Assembly: GCA_017621885.1 (NCBI GenBank)
Contig: JAGASD010000063.1
Span: forward strand, 1 to 64,000
Reading direction: 5' to 3'
Length of the DNA stretch: 64,000 nucleotides
From: Clostridia bacterium
Lineage (GTDB): Bacteria > Bacillota > Clostridia > Oscillospirales > Acutalibacteraceae
The notes under the pieces are model-generated. The model ran no database searches. It had not been told where the DNA came from and saw nothing but the letters and a program-made list of their open reading frames with translations. Below are positions 7,157-15,406 of the stretch, piece by piece; within the stretch, counting starts at the first letter, position 1; each line of letters opens with the position of its first letter. A program made the position numbers and the translations under genes.

Positions 7157-8020
7157 ATGAAATGTCCTAACTGTAACAAGGAAATAGGCAGATTTGAGCT
7201 TTTACCTAACTGTAAGCACTGCGGAGTAAATATTTTTTACAGTCAGCAAAAAACGCTGCTTACCCGTGATGCAAAAAAGTGCGAGCTTGAATATGCGGGC
7301 TTCCGCATACTTGTTTCAAAGCTTAAAACGGCTTTCATCGGAGGTAAAATACAAATACTGCGGATTGTGGCAATGGTAATGGCAATCGGAGCAATTTTTG
7401 TGCCCTTCGGCAGTATTTCTGTGACTGTTCCGCCTTTTGATACGAGCTTCAGCTTTGGCGCATGGGGAATTTACGGTGCCTTTACGGACGGCACGTTGGC
7501 TGTATTGCTTAATCTTGGCGGTTATGCTGACAAGCAAATGGCAATTTCTCTTGCCGTTCTCGGGTCTATTGTTGCAATATTCCTTTCGGGTCTCGGTGTG
7601 TTCATTGCGTTGCTCCTTTCTTTTATAAATATTCAGAAATCCGCCCGTGCAATGCGCGGACTTTCTTTGGCAGGCAGTATTCTTTGTGTGGGTGCGTTTG
7701 TTGTGAGTGCTCTTCTTCCGTCGGCTATGGCTGAAAGCGGCTTTCTCGTTGGTAAAACAGGTGTCGGTGCATTGGTGTGCCTTGCTGTTCTTATGTTTAT
7801 TTTTGTTCTTAATCACTTCGTTATAAAAAAGAATATTCATCCCGAAATCAAAGAGGTTGACTTGAAAAGAGTTGAACTTAATAAAAAGGTTAAGAAGGGT
7901 GAGGTTTCTCTTGATGACTTGCCGCTTCCGGTGTTTGAGACCGAGGAAGAACGGGAAGAAAGATTAAAGAAAGAGGCAGAAAGCCGAGAGCTTGCTAAGG
8001 AGGGTAAAAAGAATGGCTGA
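7157..8020 (+). CDS. Membrane protein with N-terminal zinc ribbon
   Basis: The 287-residue protein opens with a zinc ribbon (Cys3, Cys6, Cys19, Cys22; MKCPNCNKEIG and CKHCG). After a basic linker come about four membrane segments near residues 66-86, 127-157, 167-190 and 200-222, and a charged cytosolic tail of 60 residues rich in Lys and Glu. The ATG at 7157 has AAAGGGG upstream; an earlier start adds residues with no homology to the ribbon. Its stop overlaps the start of the next gene, so the two are translationally coupled, and a sugar symporter follows. Function unknown. Confidence 0.65.
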   Translation: MKCPNCNKEIGRFELLPNCKHCGVNIFYSQQKTLLTRDAKKCELEYAGFRILVSKLKTAFIGGKIQILRIVAMVMAIGAIFVPFGSISVTVPPFDTSFSFGAWGIYGAFTDGTLAVLLNLGGYADKQMAISLAVLGSIVAIFLSGLGVFIALLLSFINIQKSARAMRGLSLAGSILCVGAFVVSALLPSAMAESGFLVGKTGVGALVCLAVLMFIFVLNHFVIKKNIHPEIKEVDLKRVELNKKVKKGEVSLDDLPLPVFETEEEREERLKKEAESRELAKEGKKNG

Positions 8021-9146
8021 TAATATTATTCACGAAACCCGAAGCAAGAAAAAACAATTTATAATTTTCGGACTTTGCAGCTTCATTGCCCTTGCCCTTT
8101 GTATGCTTACACTTGTGATTGTTGTGAAAAACGTTGAGAAAAATGAAAACACACAGATACAAAGCAACTCGGAAGGGCAGTTTTTGAAGAATGAAAAAAA
8201 TGCTCTTTTGAATTATATTTCCGATATAACGAAGGTGACGCTGAATAATAAATCTGTAAAGGTCAATGTGTCAGCCAACGTTAATATAGATGACAGCACA
8301 ATTACAGTTGACGGGAAAACCGATGGTAAGGACGTTGCACTTTTTACATATTTCAAAAATCAGGCAATAGAGCAGATTGATGCTCTTTACGGTGAGGATT
8401 ACACGGGCGAGTTCGGCGTTATTTATCCGGATATGCCGCATATAGCCTTGCCTGCGGATACAAAAATCTTGTGTAATATGACAAAGGGACTTGCAGATGA
8501 AGAGGGCAATCCCGTTTATGATGATGAGGGCTCACTTGTTGATGCGGATTATTATTTCCTCACCTTCACTGCAAAAAACGGAGCGCTCAACTATGAAGAA
8601 GCCGAAGCCTTCGGTCTTAAAAATGTAAAATCCGTAAAAGACGGTGTAAGTGAAATTTTGTCTTCTGTATGTAAAATAAAAAGCATTAAGGTCACTCCGC
8701 AGGATTTTAAAATAAACGCAAAAGCCAACGTGAATACGGATTATTTAGAATATCTTGAATATCAGTATGTATATAAAATTGATGCGGATATTGAGTTTGT
8801 AAATGCATTCAGCGTGTTCGGTGAAAAAACTGTTTCATTTGAGTATGCTGTTACCAAAAGATTTGATTACTCTTTTGTAAGTGTTACTTTCTCTGAAGAT
8901 ACATTACACCTTGAAAAAGGGGAAGAGGCACAGCTGACTGTCAATGCGGTTATTGAGGATGACAGCGAGTATGAAATAAAATTCATATCCCGTAATCCCG
9001 GACGTGTCACCATTGATGAAATGGGCTATGTAAACGTGATTGAAGAGAGTGAAGATCCCGTAGCAGTTACAGTAGAGCTTGAATATATGGGCGAAAAATT
9101 CTATGACGAGTGCTTAGTTTATACAACCACTCAGGAAAACTATTAA
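8013..9146 (+). CDS. Membrane-anchored extracellular protein, Ig-like C-terminus
   Basis: This 377-residue protein has a basic N-terminus, a single membrane anchor at about residues 16-38, and a long outside region. The outside part contains two similar-looking segments of mixed strands (near residues 60-170 and 200-290) and ends in a BIG2-like domain (about 295-375) with the pattern TLHLEKGEEAQLTVNAVI and GYVNVIEE. BIG2 domains typically occur in surface proteins. AAGGAGGG precedes the ATG at 8013, which lies inside the final codons of the upstream gene. The family is otherwise unknown. Confidence 0.6.
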   Translation: MADNIIHETRSKKKQFIIFGLCSFIALALCMLTLVIVVKNVEKNENTQIQSNSEGQFLKNEKNALLNYISDITKVTLNNKSVKVNVSANVNIDDSTITVDGKTDGKDVALFTYFKNQAIEQIDALYGEDYTGEFGVIYPDMPHIALPADTKILCNMTKGLADEEGNPVYDDEGSLVDADYYFLTFTAKNGALNYEEAEAFGLKNVKSVKDGVSEILSSVCKIKSIKVTPQDFKINAKANVNTDYLEYLEYQYVYKIDADIEFVNAFSVFGEKTVSFEYAVTKRFDYSFVSVTFSEDTLHLEKGEEAQLTVNAVIEDDSEYEIKFISRNPGRVTIDEMGYVNVIEESEDPVAVTVELEYMGEKFYDECLVYTTTQENY

Positions 9147-9158
9147 GGAGGTGCTTTT

Positions 9159-10667
9159 ATGAGTGAGAATAATTCAGAAAACAAAAGCACCGTTGCAGTC
9201 GAAGAAGAGCAGAACGTAAGATATTATGAGGGTCACAACTATGTTGGTGTAAGAGAAACCGTTGCGTATCTTTTCAACGACTGGTCAAACTCCTTTAACA
9301 TCAACGCTTTCTCGGAGCGATATATATGGGATATTGTTAATATAGATTTTACCGTAAGTGCCGCAATGAATCTTGTTACAGCGGCTTGGGATATTGTTAA
9401 TGATACGTTTATTTCCGTTATTGTTGACAACACCCGTACAAGGATAGGTAAATTCAGACCTTATCTTGTTGGTATGCAGTTGCCTCTGACAATAATGAGC
9501 ATATTCACTTGGTTGCTTCCGTTGTTTTTCGGTACAACAAGCGGTACACATCTGCCTAAGCTGATTTACTATTATTTCTTTGCAATTGTAAATGAAACTG
9601 CAGGTACGTTCACAAGCGTTGCAAAAAGCGGTTATATGTCAACCATAACCCCTAACCCCAATGAACGAATAAGGCTCATAACCCTTGCAGAGCTTCTTAC
9701 GGGTTATATGGGTGAGGATTTACCCCGTTATATAATGGGTGTGCTTATTGACCTTGTTAATAACAAGGTTGTTAAATGGAAATTAAGCTCTGTTTTTATG
9801 GTTATGGGTGGTGCAACTGCGTTAATCTCATCCCTTTGCACGTTCTGGTTTTTCCTTGAATCAAAGGAAAGAGTACCCCAGTCTATTGAAAAGCCAAGCG
9901 TTAAAGAGGGGATGAAGGCGATTTTCTCCAACTATCCGGTATTGTTGATGTGTCTTTCCGAGTTTTTGGGTAATTTCTCAATAAGCAAAAGCGAAACAAA
10001 CTATTTTATCGACGTTCTCGGCAGCTATTCGTTGATAACGCTTCTGAATATTCCTTCGTCAATGAACGGAAGTATAAGCTACGCGTTCGTTGCACCCTTG
10101 AGAAAACGCTTTTCGTCAAAATCCTTGTGGATTTTTAATGATGTTTACAATAGCGTCTTGTCAATCGGTGTATTCCTTTTCGGTATGACGAAAAAGAAAA
10201 CAATGTTCCAAAAAACCATTCCTATGTGTATAGCCTTCGGTATTAAAGAATGGTTTGTAAAATGGTCGTGGGGCGTTTCAAAGGTTATAAACGCAGACTT
10301 GTGGAACGAAGCGATGGATTATTGCGAATGGAAAAACGGATACCGAATGGAAGCAACAACAGGTGTTGCAAAAGGGCTTATATTAAAAATCCAAAGTGCT
10401 CTTTTAGGTTCGGTAACAAGCCTTATTATGAAAAAAATCGGCTATGTTCAGGGTCTTGAAATAGGCACACAGAACGACAGAACAAAGTTCTGGGAATTTG
10501 CACTTTGTACCATTATTCCCACAGTTACGGGCATTTTAAGAATCGTTCCAAAATTCCTTTGGCCGATTTCACGTCAAAAGAGAGAGTGGATGTACGCGGA
10601 GCTCAGCGAAAAAAGACAAACCAGCGTTATGGGCTATGCCGAAAGTTTTGAAAAAAACTCGGATTAA
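9159..10667 (+). CDS. GPH-family sugar:cation symporter (MFS_2)
   Basis: The 502-residue protein has about twelve membrane segments and the GPH (glycoside-pentoside-hexuronide) loop motif: D90 followed by NTRTRIGKFRPY at residues 91-102. This family, which includes melibiose and lactose permeases, imports glycosides with Na+ or H+. It follows the anchored Ig-like protein by 12 bases and has AAGGAGG before the ATG, so it belongs to the same operon. The C-terminal tail is hydrophilic and short, without an IIA domain. The glycosidase genes 2.5 kb downstream make oligosaccharide uptake a reasonable inference; the exact substrate is not readable. Confidence 0.88.
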   Translation: MSENNSENKSTVAVEEEQNVRYYEGHNYVGVRETVAYLFNDWSNSFNINAFSERYIWDIVNIDFTVSAAMNLVTAAWDIVNDTFISVIVDNTRTRIGKFRPYLVGMQLPLTIMSIFTWLLPLFFGTTSGTHLPKLIYYYFFAIVNETAGTFTSVAKSGYMSTITPNPNERIRLITLAELLTGYMGEDLPRYIMGVLIDLVNNKVVKWKLSSVFMVMGGATALISSLCTFWFFLESKERVPQSIEKPSVKEGMKAIFSNYPVLLMCLSEFLGNFSISKSETNYFIDVLGSYSLITLLNIPSSMNGSISYAFVAPLRKRFSSKSLWIFNDVYNSVLSIGVFLFGMTKKKTMFQKTIPMCIAFGIKEWFVKWSWGVSKVINADLWNEAMDYCEWKNGYRMEATTGVAKGLILKIQSALLGSVTSLIMKKIGYVQGLEIGTQNDRTKFWEFALCTIIPTVTGILRIVPKFLWPISRQKREWMYAELSEKRQTSVMGYAESFEKNSD

Positions 10668-10679
10668 GGTTTTCCCCTC

Positions 10680-10708
10680 TTGAAAATGATGTTTTTGTGG
10701 TGTATTAT
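10680..10708 (+). promoter_or_regulatory. Promoter of the surface protein / serine hydrolase operon
   Basis: TTGAAA (10680-10685) and TATTAT (10703-10708) are 17 bases apart, 31 bases before the start codon at 10740. Confidence 0.7.
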
Positions 10709-10739
10709 TTATACAAATGATTTTTAAGGAGATGTTGTT

Positions 10740-11828
10740 ATGAATAATGGTTATAACAATGGTCAGAATTACAACCAGCAGAATTACAACCAGCAAAATT
10801 TTCAGGGGAACAATCAACCTTATCAGGGTAATAACCGTCCGGGTAAGAGTTCGGGCGGTTCGGGAAAGACAGCAATTATTATTTTAAGTGTTCTTCTCGG
10901 GGTGGTTCTTCTTGGTTTAGGTATAGGTGCGGCTATACATTTCGGTTCGAACGGTATAACAGGCTCAGGCAGCTCTAATAAAGTTATTGCAGCTCTTGAG
11001 GACGGTAAGTACAGCGAAGCTCTTCAGGAATATGAAAACATATACGGTTACGGAAAAAGCGATGTTAAATTGAACGATGCGCTCGTTAAAAGACTCCTTG
11101 AAATTGAAGATAAATTCCGTGACGAGGAAATTACCTACAACGTTGCAGTGAAGGAAATCGAAACAATTCGCTCAATGGGTATTAAAGAAATTGAGGATGA
11201 CATTCAGCAAACTGCCGAATATGTTGAAAAGCTTGAAAAAATGAACTCCGAAACAGAAGTCGGAACAGTTGTTGAGACGGTAGTGATTGGCAACAATGAT
11301 CCTGATAATGAGCGTCTTGAAGAGGAAGACGTGCCTCCTCCCGCACAGGCAACAATTTCTTCAAATCCGTCTATTTCTTACGCTTCAACCATTAAAGGCT
11401 CTGTTCTCGGCAGTTCAAACGTTAACGGTGCCCGTTCATTCGGAGCAGATAAAGCAATTGACGGATGCTACGACTCCTGCTGGTGCGTAAACACAAGCAG
11501 TACTGCAGGTGCAGGCGGCTCCATCCGCTTTAACCTTACACAGAAAAGCTGGGTAAGCGGTGTTCAGATTGTAAACGGTAACCTTTATATGCCCTATGAT
11601 GACCTTTACAGCCTTAACGGTCAGGTTAAATCCTTTACTCTTACCTTCAGTGACGGCTCTTCTCAGACATTTACAGCTTCATACAACGGTAACGGAAGCA
11701 GCTCATGGCAGACATTCCGCCTTAACAAGCCTGTAGCAACAGATTACATTATTCTTACTGTCAACTCAGGCTATGTCGGAAGCAAATATACAACTAACGT
11801 TTGCCTTGGCGAATTGGACGTTTTTTAA
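10740..11828 (+). CDS. Surface protein with N/Q-rich head and NADase-type glycan-binding-like domain
   Basis: The 362-residue protein has four parts. Residues 1-43 are rich in Asn, Gln and Gly with repeated NYNQQN units and should face the cytosol. Residues 44-67 form one membrane segment. Residues 80-175 look helical and charged (EALQEYENIYGYGK, then a Glu-rich coiled segment). Residues about 205-362 form a discoidin-like beta sandwich. The last part has the order AIDGCYDSCW, WVSGVQIVNG, VKSFTLTFSDG and TDYIILTVNSGYVGSKY, which matches what is annotated as the NADase-type glycan-binding domain. A beta-lactamase-fold lipoprotein gene follows after 6 bases. The ligand is unknown. Confidence 0.75.
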   Translation: MNNGYNNGQNYNQQNYNQQNFQGNNQPYQGNNRPGKSSGGSGKTAIIILSVLLGVVLLGLGIGAAIHFGSNGITGSGSSNKVIAALEDGKYSEALQEYENIYGYGKSDVKLNDALVKRLLEIEDKFRDEEITYNVAVKEIETIRSMGIKEIEDDIQQTAEYVEKLEKMNSETEVGTVVETVVIGNNDPDNERLEEEDVPPPAQATISSNPSISYASTIKGSVLGSSNVNGARSFGADKAIDGCYDSCWCVNTSSTAGAGGSIRFNLTQKSWVSGVQIVNGNLYMPYDDLYSLNGQVKSFTLTFSDGSSQTFTASYNGNGSSSWQTFRLNKPVATDYIILTVNSGYVGSKYTTNVCLGELDVF

Positions 11829-11834
11829 TTAATT

Positions 11835-13067
11835 ATGAAAAAATTGATATCGCTGCTTTTAACCTGCTGCCTTTTGCTTACGTTGGCGGCTTGCACAAAC
11901 AGCAATGCGGTTGAAGAAGAAAATCAGCACAACACGTTGCCGGGTGAAGTAACCGAAATTAACAGCATTGCACAAAGCGAAGCTTTAACTCAGCTACCCT
12001 CTGTTGATTTGAAGGGTAACGCAGCACCGCTGAAGGCAGAGTATGACAGCATATGTAATAAATACGGTGCTGAGGGTGTTCAGGTTGCGGTTATAAAAGA
12101 CGGCAAATTATTCAGTGCGTATGAATACGGAATTGCCCGTAAAGAGGGGGATGTTTCCGTTACTGCGGACACAAAATTCAGAATAGCATCTCTTTCAAAG
12201 CTTGTTACGGATATTGTGTTTATGCGCCTTTGTGAAGAAGGTAAAGTTGACCTCGGTGCAGATATAAGCACCTATCTCGGCTTTAAGGTAAGAAATCCGC
12301 ATCACCCCGAAAGTGTAATAACTCCGGCTATGCTTATGTCACACACTTCAAGCATAATTGACTCGGAAACCTTCCTTTCTTCAAGACTCAGCGGTTCAAG
12401 TGAGCGCATAGAAAAGCTTTTGGAGAGGAATGACAGCTTCTCGTCATCAAAGCCCGGCGCAGAGTTTTCCTACAGTAATTTTTCGGTTGCGCTTATAGGT
12501 TCAATTTGCGAAAAAGCAACCGGCAAAGCCTTTGATGCTCTTGCTCACGAGTATATTTTCAATCCCTTGGGTATAGATGCTTCATATTTAGCATCGAACC
12601 TTAAAAATCAGAGTCTCCTGGGTGAGCTTTACGGTATGGGCGGTTACTCTGTTGAACAACAGATGTCACAAAAAGCGCATAACGAATTGGGCCAGACGCA
12701 TCATCTTGTTCAAGGAAATCTTACAATAAGCGCCAAGGATTACATAAACATTGCGGCTGTGCTTTGTAACGGTGGTGTTGCGGCAGACGGCACAAGACTC
12801 CTGAGTAAAGAAAGTGTTGATAAAATGCTTGCAGACCCCGTAGGCTTTGGTTTCACTAAAAACGAAGGCCTCGCAGAGAACAAGGTTTTCTGTACTCATA
12901 CGGGCAGCAATTTCGGTATGTTTTCTTCATACGCGATTGACCCCGAAAGCGGCTTGGGTGTCGTTGTGCTTTCAACGGGCACGTCAGGCACCAAAAACAA
13001 TCCCGCAGGTCTTTATGATGTTTGTTATGACATAATAAAAATAACAATTGATTCACAAATGAAATAG
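11835..13067 (+). CDS. Beta-lactamase-family serine hydrolase, lipoprotein
   Basis: The protein has 410 residues and begins with a lipoprotein signal ending in LAAC (Cys20), so it is anchored outside the cell. The class C beta-lactamase / DD-peptidase fold motifs are present: SLSK with nucleophile Ser119 and Lys122, YSN at 213-215 and HTG at 355-357 in place of KTG. Proteins of this type are mostly DD-peptidases or esterases; few are real beta-lactamases. It shares an operon with the upstream surface protein (gap of 6 bases) and ends in a terminator that overlaps the promoter of the next gene. A role in cell-wall turnover is plausible but not shown. Confidence 0.82.
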   Translation: MKKLISLLLTCCLLLTLAACTNSNAVEEENQHNTLPGEVTEINSIAQSEALTQLPSVDLKGNAAPLKAEYDSICNKYGAEGVQVAVIKDGKLFSAYEYGIARKEGDVSVTADTKFRIASLSKLVTDIVFMRLCEEGKVDLGADISTYLGFKVRNPHHPESVITPAMLMSHTSSIIDSETFLSSRLSGSSERIEKLLERNDSFSSSKPGAEFSYSNFSVALIGSICEKATGKAFDALAHEYIFNPLGIDASYLASNLKNQSLLGELYGMGGYSVEQQMSQKAHNELGQTHHLVQGNLTISAKDYINIAAVLCNGGVAADGTRLLSKESVDKMLADPVGFGFTKNEGLAENKVFCTHTGSNFGMFSSYAIDPESGLGVVVLSTGTSGTKNNPAGLYDVCYDIIKITIDSQMK

Positions 13068-13071
13068 AATA

Positions 13072-13122
13072 ATACCCTATTCTTGCCTTGACTTGAACTG
13101 CAGGAATAGGGTATAATTTTTT
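13072..13122 (+). terminator. Terminator of the serine hydrolase operon, overlapping a promoter
   Basis: A 15-bp stem, ATACCCTATTCTTGC (13072-13086) with GCAGGAATAGGGTAT (13100-13114), has a 13-base loop and is followed by AATTTTTT. The loop and 3' arm contain a -35 and -10 pair for the next operon. Confidence 0.85.
13088..13117 (+). promoter_or_regulatory. Promoter of the GH3-GH92 operon, embedded in the terminator
   Basis: TTGACT (13088-13093) lies in the terminator loop and TATAAT (13112-13117) at the base of its 3' arm, with an 18-base spacer. Transcription would begin near 13124, about 27 bases before the GH3 start. Confidence 0.7.
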
Positions 13123-13150
13123 CAATATTTTATAACGGAGGACTTTTTTA

Positions 13151-15406
13151 ATGTCTGATTTACCCATATATAAAAACCCTGCTTATTCACCTGAAGAAAG
13201 GGCGGAGGATTTACTTTCCCGTATGACCTTGCGTGAAAAAGCAGCTCAGCTTGATATGAAATTCGGCAGCCAGTATGCTACAGAGGTTCATCCGGATGAT
13301 TTTTGTTCCGTAACGGAAACCACGGATTATTATTGGGAGAGACTCAGAGAGGATTTCCCCGACGGCCTTGGTTATCTTCATGATAATTACAGTGTGCCGG
13401 CTGTTATGAATAAATTGCAAAAGTTTTTCATCGAAAATTCCCGTCTTGGAATACCCGTTATTTTCACGGGTGAAGCTCTTCACGGTATCGCCGGCACAAG
13501 AGCGACAGTTTTACCGATTCCTACTGCCTGGGCGGCAACCTTTGAGCCACGTTATGCATATGAAGCAGGTCGCGTTATTGCCAGGGAAACACGCTCTCTC
13601 GGTATTTTTGAAATACTTGCGCCCAACCTTGATGTTGCCCGTGACCCCCGTTGGGGAAGAACAGAGGAAACCTTCGGTGAAGATACCTGCCTTTCAACAA
13701 AAATGGCAGTTAACATCGTAAAAGGTCATCAGAACGGTGATATTTCTGCAAAGGACTCCGTTATTTCCGAGCCTAAGCATTACTGCGTTCACGGTATTCC
13801 CGAGGGCGGTGTAAACTGTGCTACTGCAAGGGCAGGCGTGAGAGAAATAGAAAGCTGTTATTTACCCGTTTTTGAAGCGGCAATAAAAGAAGGCGGCGCA
13901 AAGGACGTTATGGTAAGCTACAACTCCATTGACGGAGACCTTTTGATGACATCATCTCACTACCTTAAAACCGTGCTGAAGGAGCGCTTTGGGCTTAACG
14001 GTATCTGCCGTTCAGACTGGGGCGGACTCAGAAGAGTTCATTATCTTCACAAAATGGCAAAAAGCCCCAAGGATGCAATATATCTTTCAAAGAAAAACGG
14101 TCTTGACTGTCAGGGCGGTGATGAATACCCTGACAAAGTTTGGGTTGATTCTCTTGAGGAGCTTGTTAACGAGGGCAGAATTGATGTTGAAAACATCAAT
14201 GAGTCCTGCCGCAGAGTGCTTAAACTGAAGTTTGAATTAGGGCTTTTTGAAAACCCCTATACTGACGAAAACGAATATAAGGATATTATAAATTGCAAAG
14301 AGCATCTTGATAAAGCTCTTGAAATTGCTCAAAAATCAATTATTCTTCTTAAAAATGACGGTATTCTTCCGCTTGATAACAGCGGGAAATACAAGAAAAT
14401 TGCATTGATTGGTCCATCTTCAAATAAAGTTCGTCTTGGTGGATATTCTGCAAAAATTGTTAACAGAAGGCTTGATACAATTTACGATGTCCTTAAAAGA
14501 GAGCTTCCCGAAGCAGAAATTATGCAGTGTGACGGTTGCGGTATAAGTGACGGTGATTTTAAATTTGCCCTTGCTGACCAGCACCACCTTATGGACATTA
14601 AGGCAGAAAAGCAGGAAGAAAATATTTCGGAAGCCGTAAATATTGCAAACGAATGTGATTTGATAATTTTCTGCGGCGGTGATGATAATATTTCAAGCGG
14701 TGAGGGTCGTGACCGTTGTGAGCTTACCCTTTGCGGCAGACAGGCAGAGCTTATGGAAAAGCTTTCCGAAACAGGTAAGCCTATGGTATTTGTTATGATT
14801 CACGGCAAGCCTCTTGCAATTAAAGAGCAGGCAGACCAATCAAATGCAGTTCTTTCATGCTGGTTTGGCGGCGAAAAAGGCCCTCAGGCTGTTTGCGACG
14901 TGCTTCTGGGTAAGGTTAACCCGGGCGGCAGATTGCCCTTCTCACTTCCGCGCTCCTCAACAATGATTCCTTGCTATTATTTAATGCTCCCCGGTGCGAG
15001 TAACGAGTATTATGAGGGTAAGGGTGATGCTCTTTATCCCTTCGGCTTCGGTCTTTCTTATACAGAGTTTGAATACTCCGACCTTGTAATTGAAAAGGTT
15101 TCTGAAACCGATGTTAATGTTAAACTGAATGTTAAAAATATTGGCGATAAAGACGGCGACGAGGTTGTTCAGATTTATGTTGAGGATGTTGAAAGCTCGG
15201 TTGTAACACCCTTGAAACTTTTAAAGGATTTCAAGAGAATAACTCTTAAATCAGGTGAAGAAGCAACAGTTGAATTCAAACTCGGTTATGACGCCTTCAA
15301 GCTTATGAATCAGGAATATAAATGGGTTATAGAGCCCGGTAAGTTTAATATTTATGCAGCTTCGTCTTCAAGAGATGTAAGGCTGACAGGTGAGGTTATT
15401 ATATGA
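13151..15406 (+). CDS. Glycoside hydrolase family 3 (beta-glycosidase)
   Basis: The enzyme (751 residues) has the three-part GH3 layout: a TIM-barrel N-domain (about 15-335), an alpha/beta sandwich (about 380-590) and a fibronectin-III-like C-domain (about 655-740). The nucleophile is Asp289 in CRSDWGG, and the KHY substrate-binding pair is at 209-211. GH3 enzymes release beta-linked glucose, xylose or N-acetylglucosamine from the non-reducing end; which one is not readable. There is no signal peptide, so it acts in the cytosol. GGAGG lies seven bases before the ATG. Its stop overlaps the start of the GH92 gene by four bases (ATGA). Confidence 0.92.
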   Translation: MSDLPIYKNPAYSPEERAEDLLSRMTLREKAAQLDMKFGSQYATEVHPDDFCSVTETTDYYWERLREDFPDGLGYLHDNYSVPAVMNKLQKFFIENSRLGIPVIFTGEALHGIAGTRATVLPIPTAWAATFEPRYAYEAGRVIARETRSLGIFEILAPNLDVARDPRWGRTEETFGEDTCLSTKMAVNIVKGHQNGDISAKDSVISEPKHYCVHGIPEGGVNCATARAGVREIESCYLPVFEAAIKEGGAKDVMVSYNSIDGDLLMTSSHYLKTVLKERFGLNGICRSDWGGLRRVHYLHKMAKSPKDAIYLSKKNGLDCQGGDEYPDKVWVDSLEELVNEGRIDVENINESCRRVLKLKFELGLFENPYTDENEYKDIINCKEHLDKALEIAQKSIILLKNDGILPLDNSGKYKKIALIGPSSNKVRLGGYSAKIVNRRLDTIYDVLKRELPEAEIMQCDGCGISDGDFKFALADQHHLMDIKAEKQEENISEAVNIANECDLIIFCGGDDNISSGEGRDRCELTLCGRQAELMEKLSETGKPMVFVMIHGKPLAIKEQADQSNAVLSCWFGGEKGPQAVCDVLLGKVNPGGRLPFSLPRSSTMIPCYYLMLPGASNEYYEGKGDALYPFGFGLSYTEFEYSDLVIEKVSETDVNVKLNVKNIGDKDGDEVVQIYVEDVESSVVTPLKLLKDFKRITLKSGEEATVEFKLGYDAFKLMNQEYKWVIEPGKFNIYAASSSRDVRLTGEVII

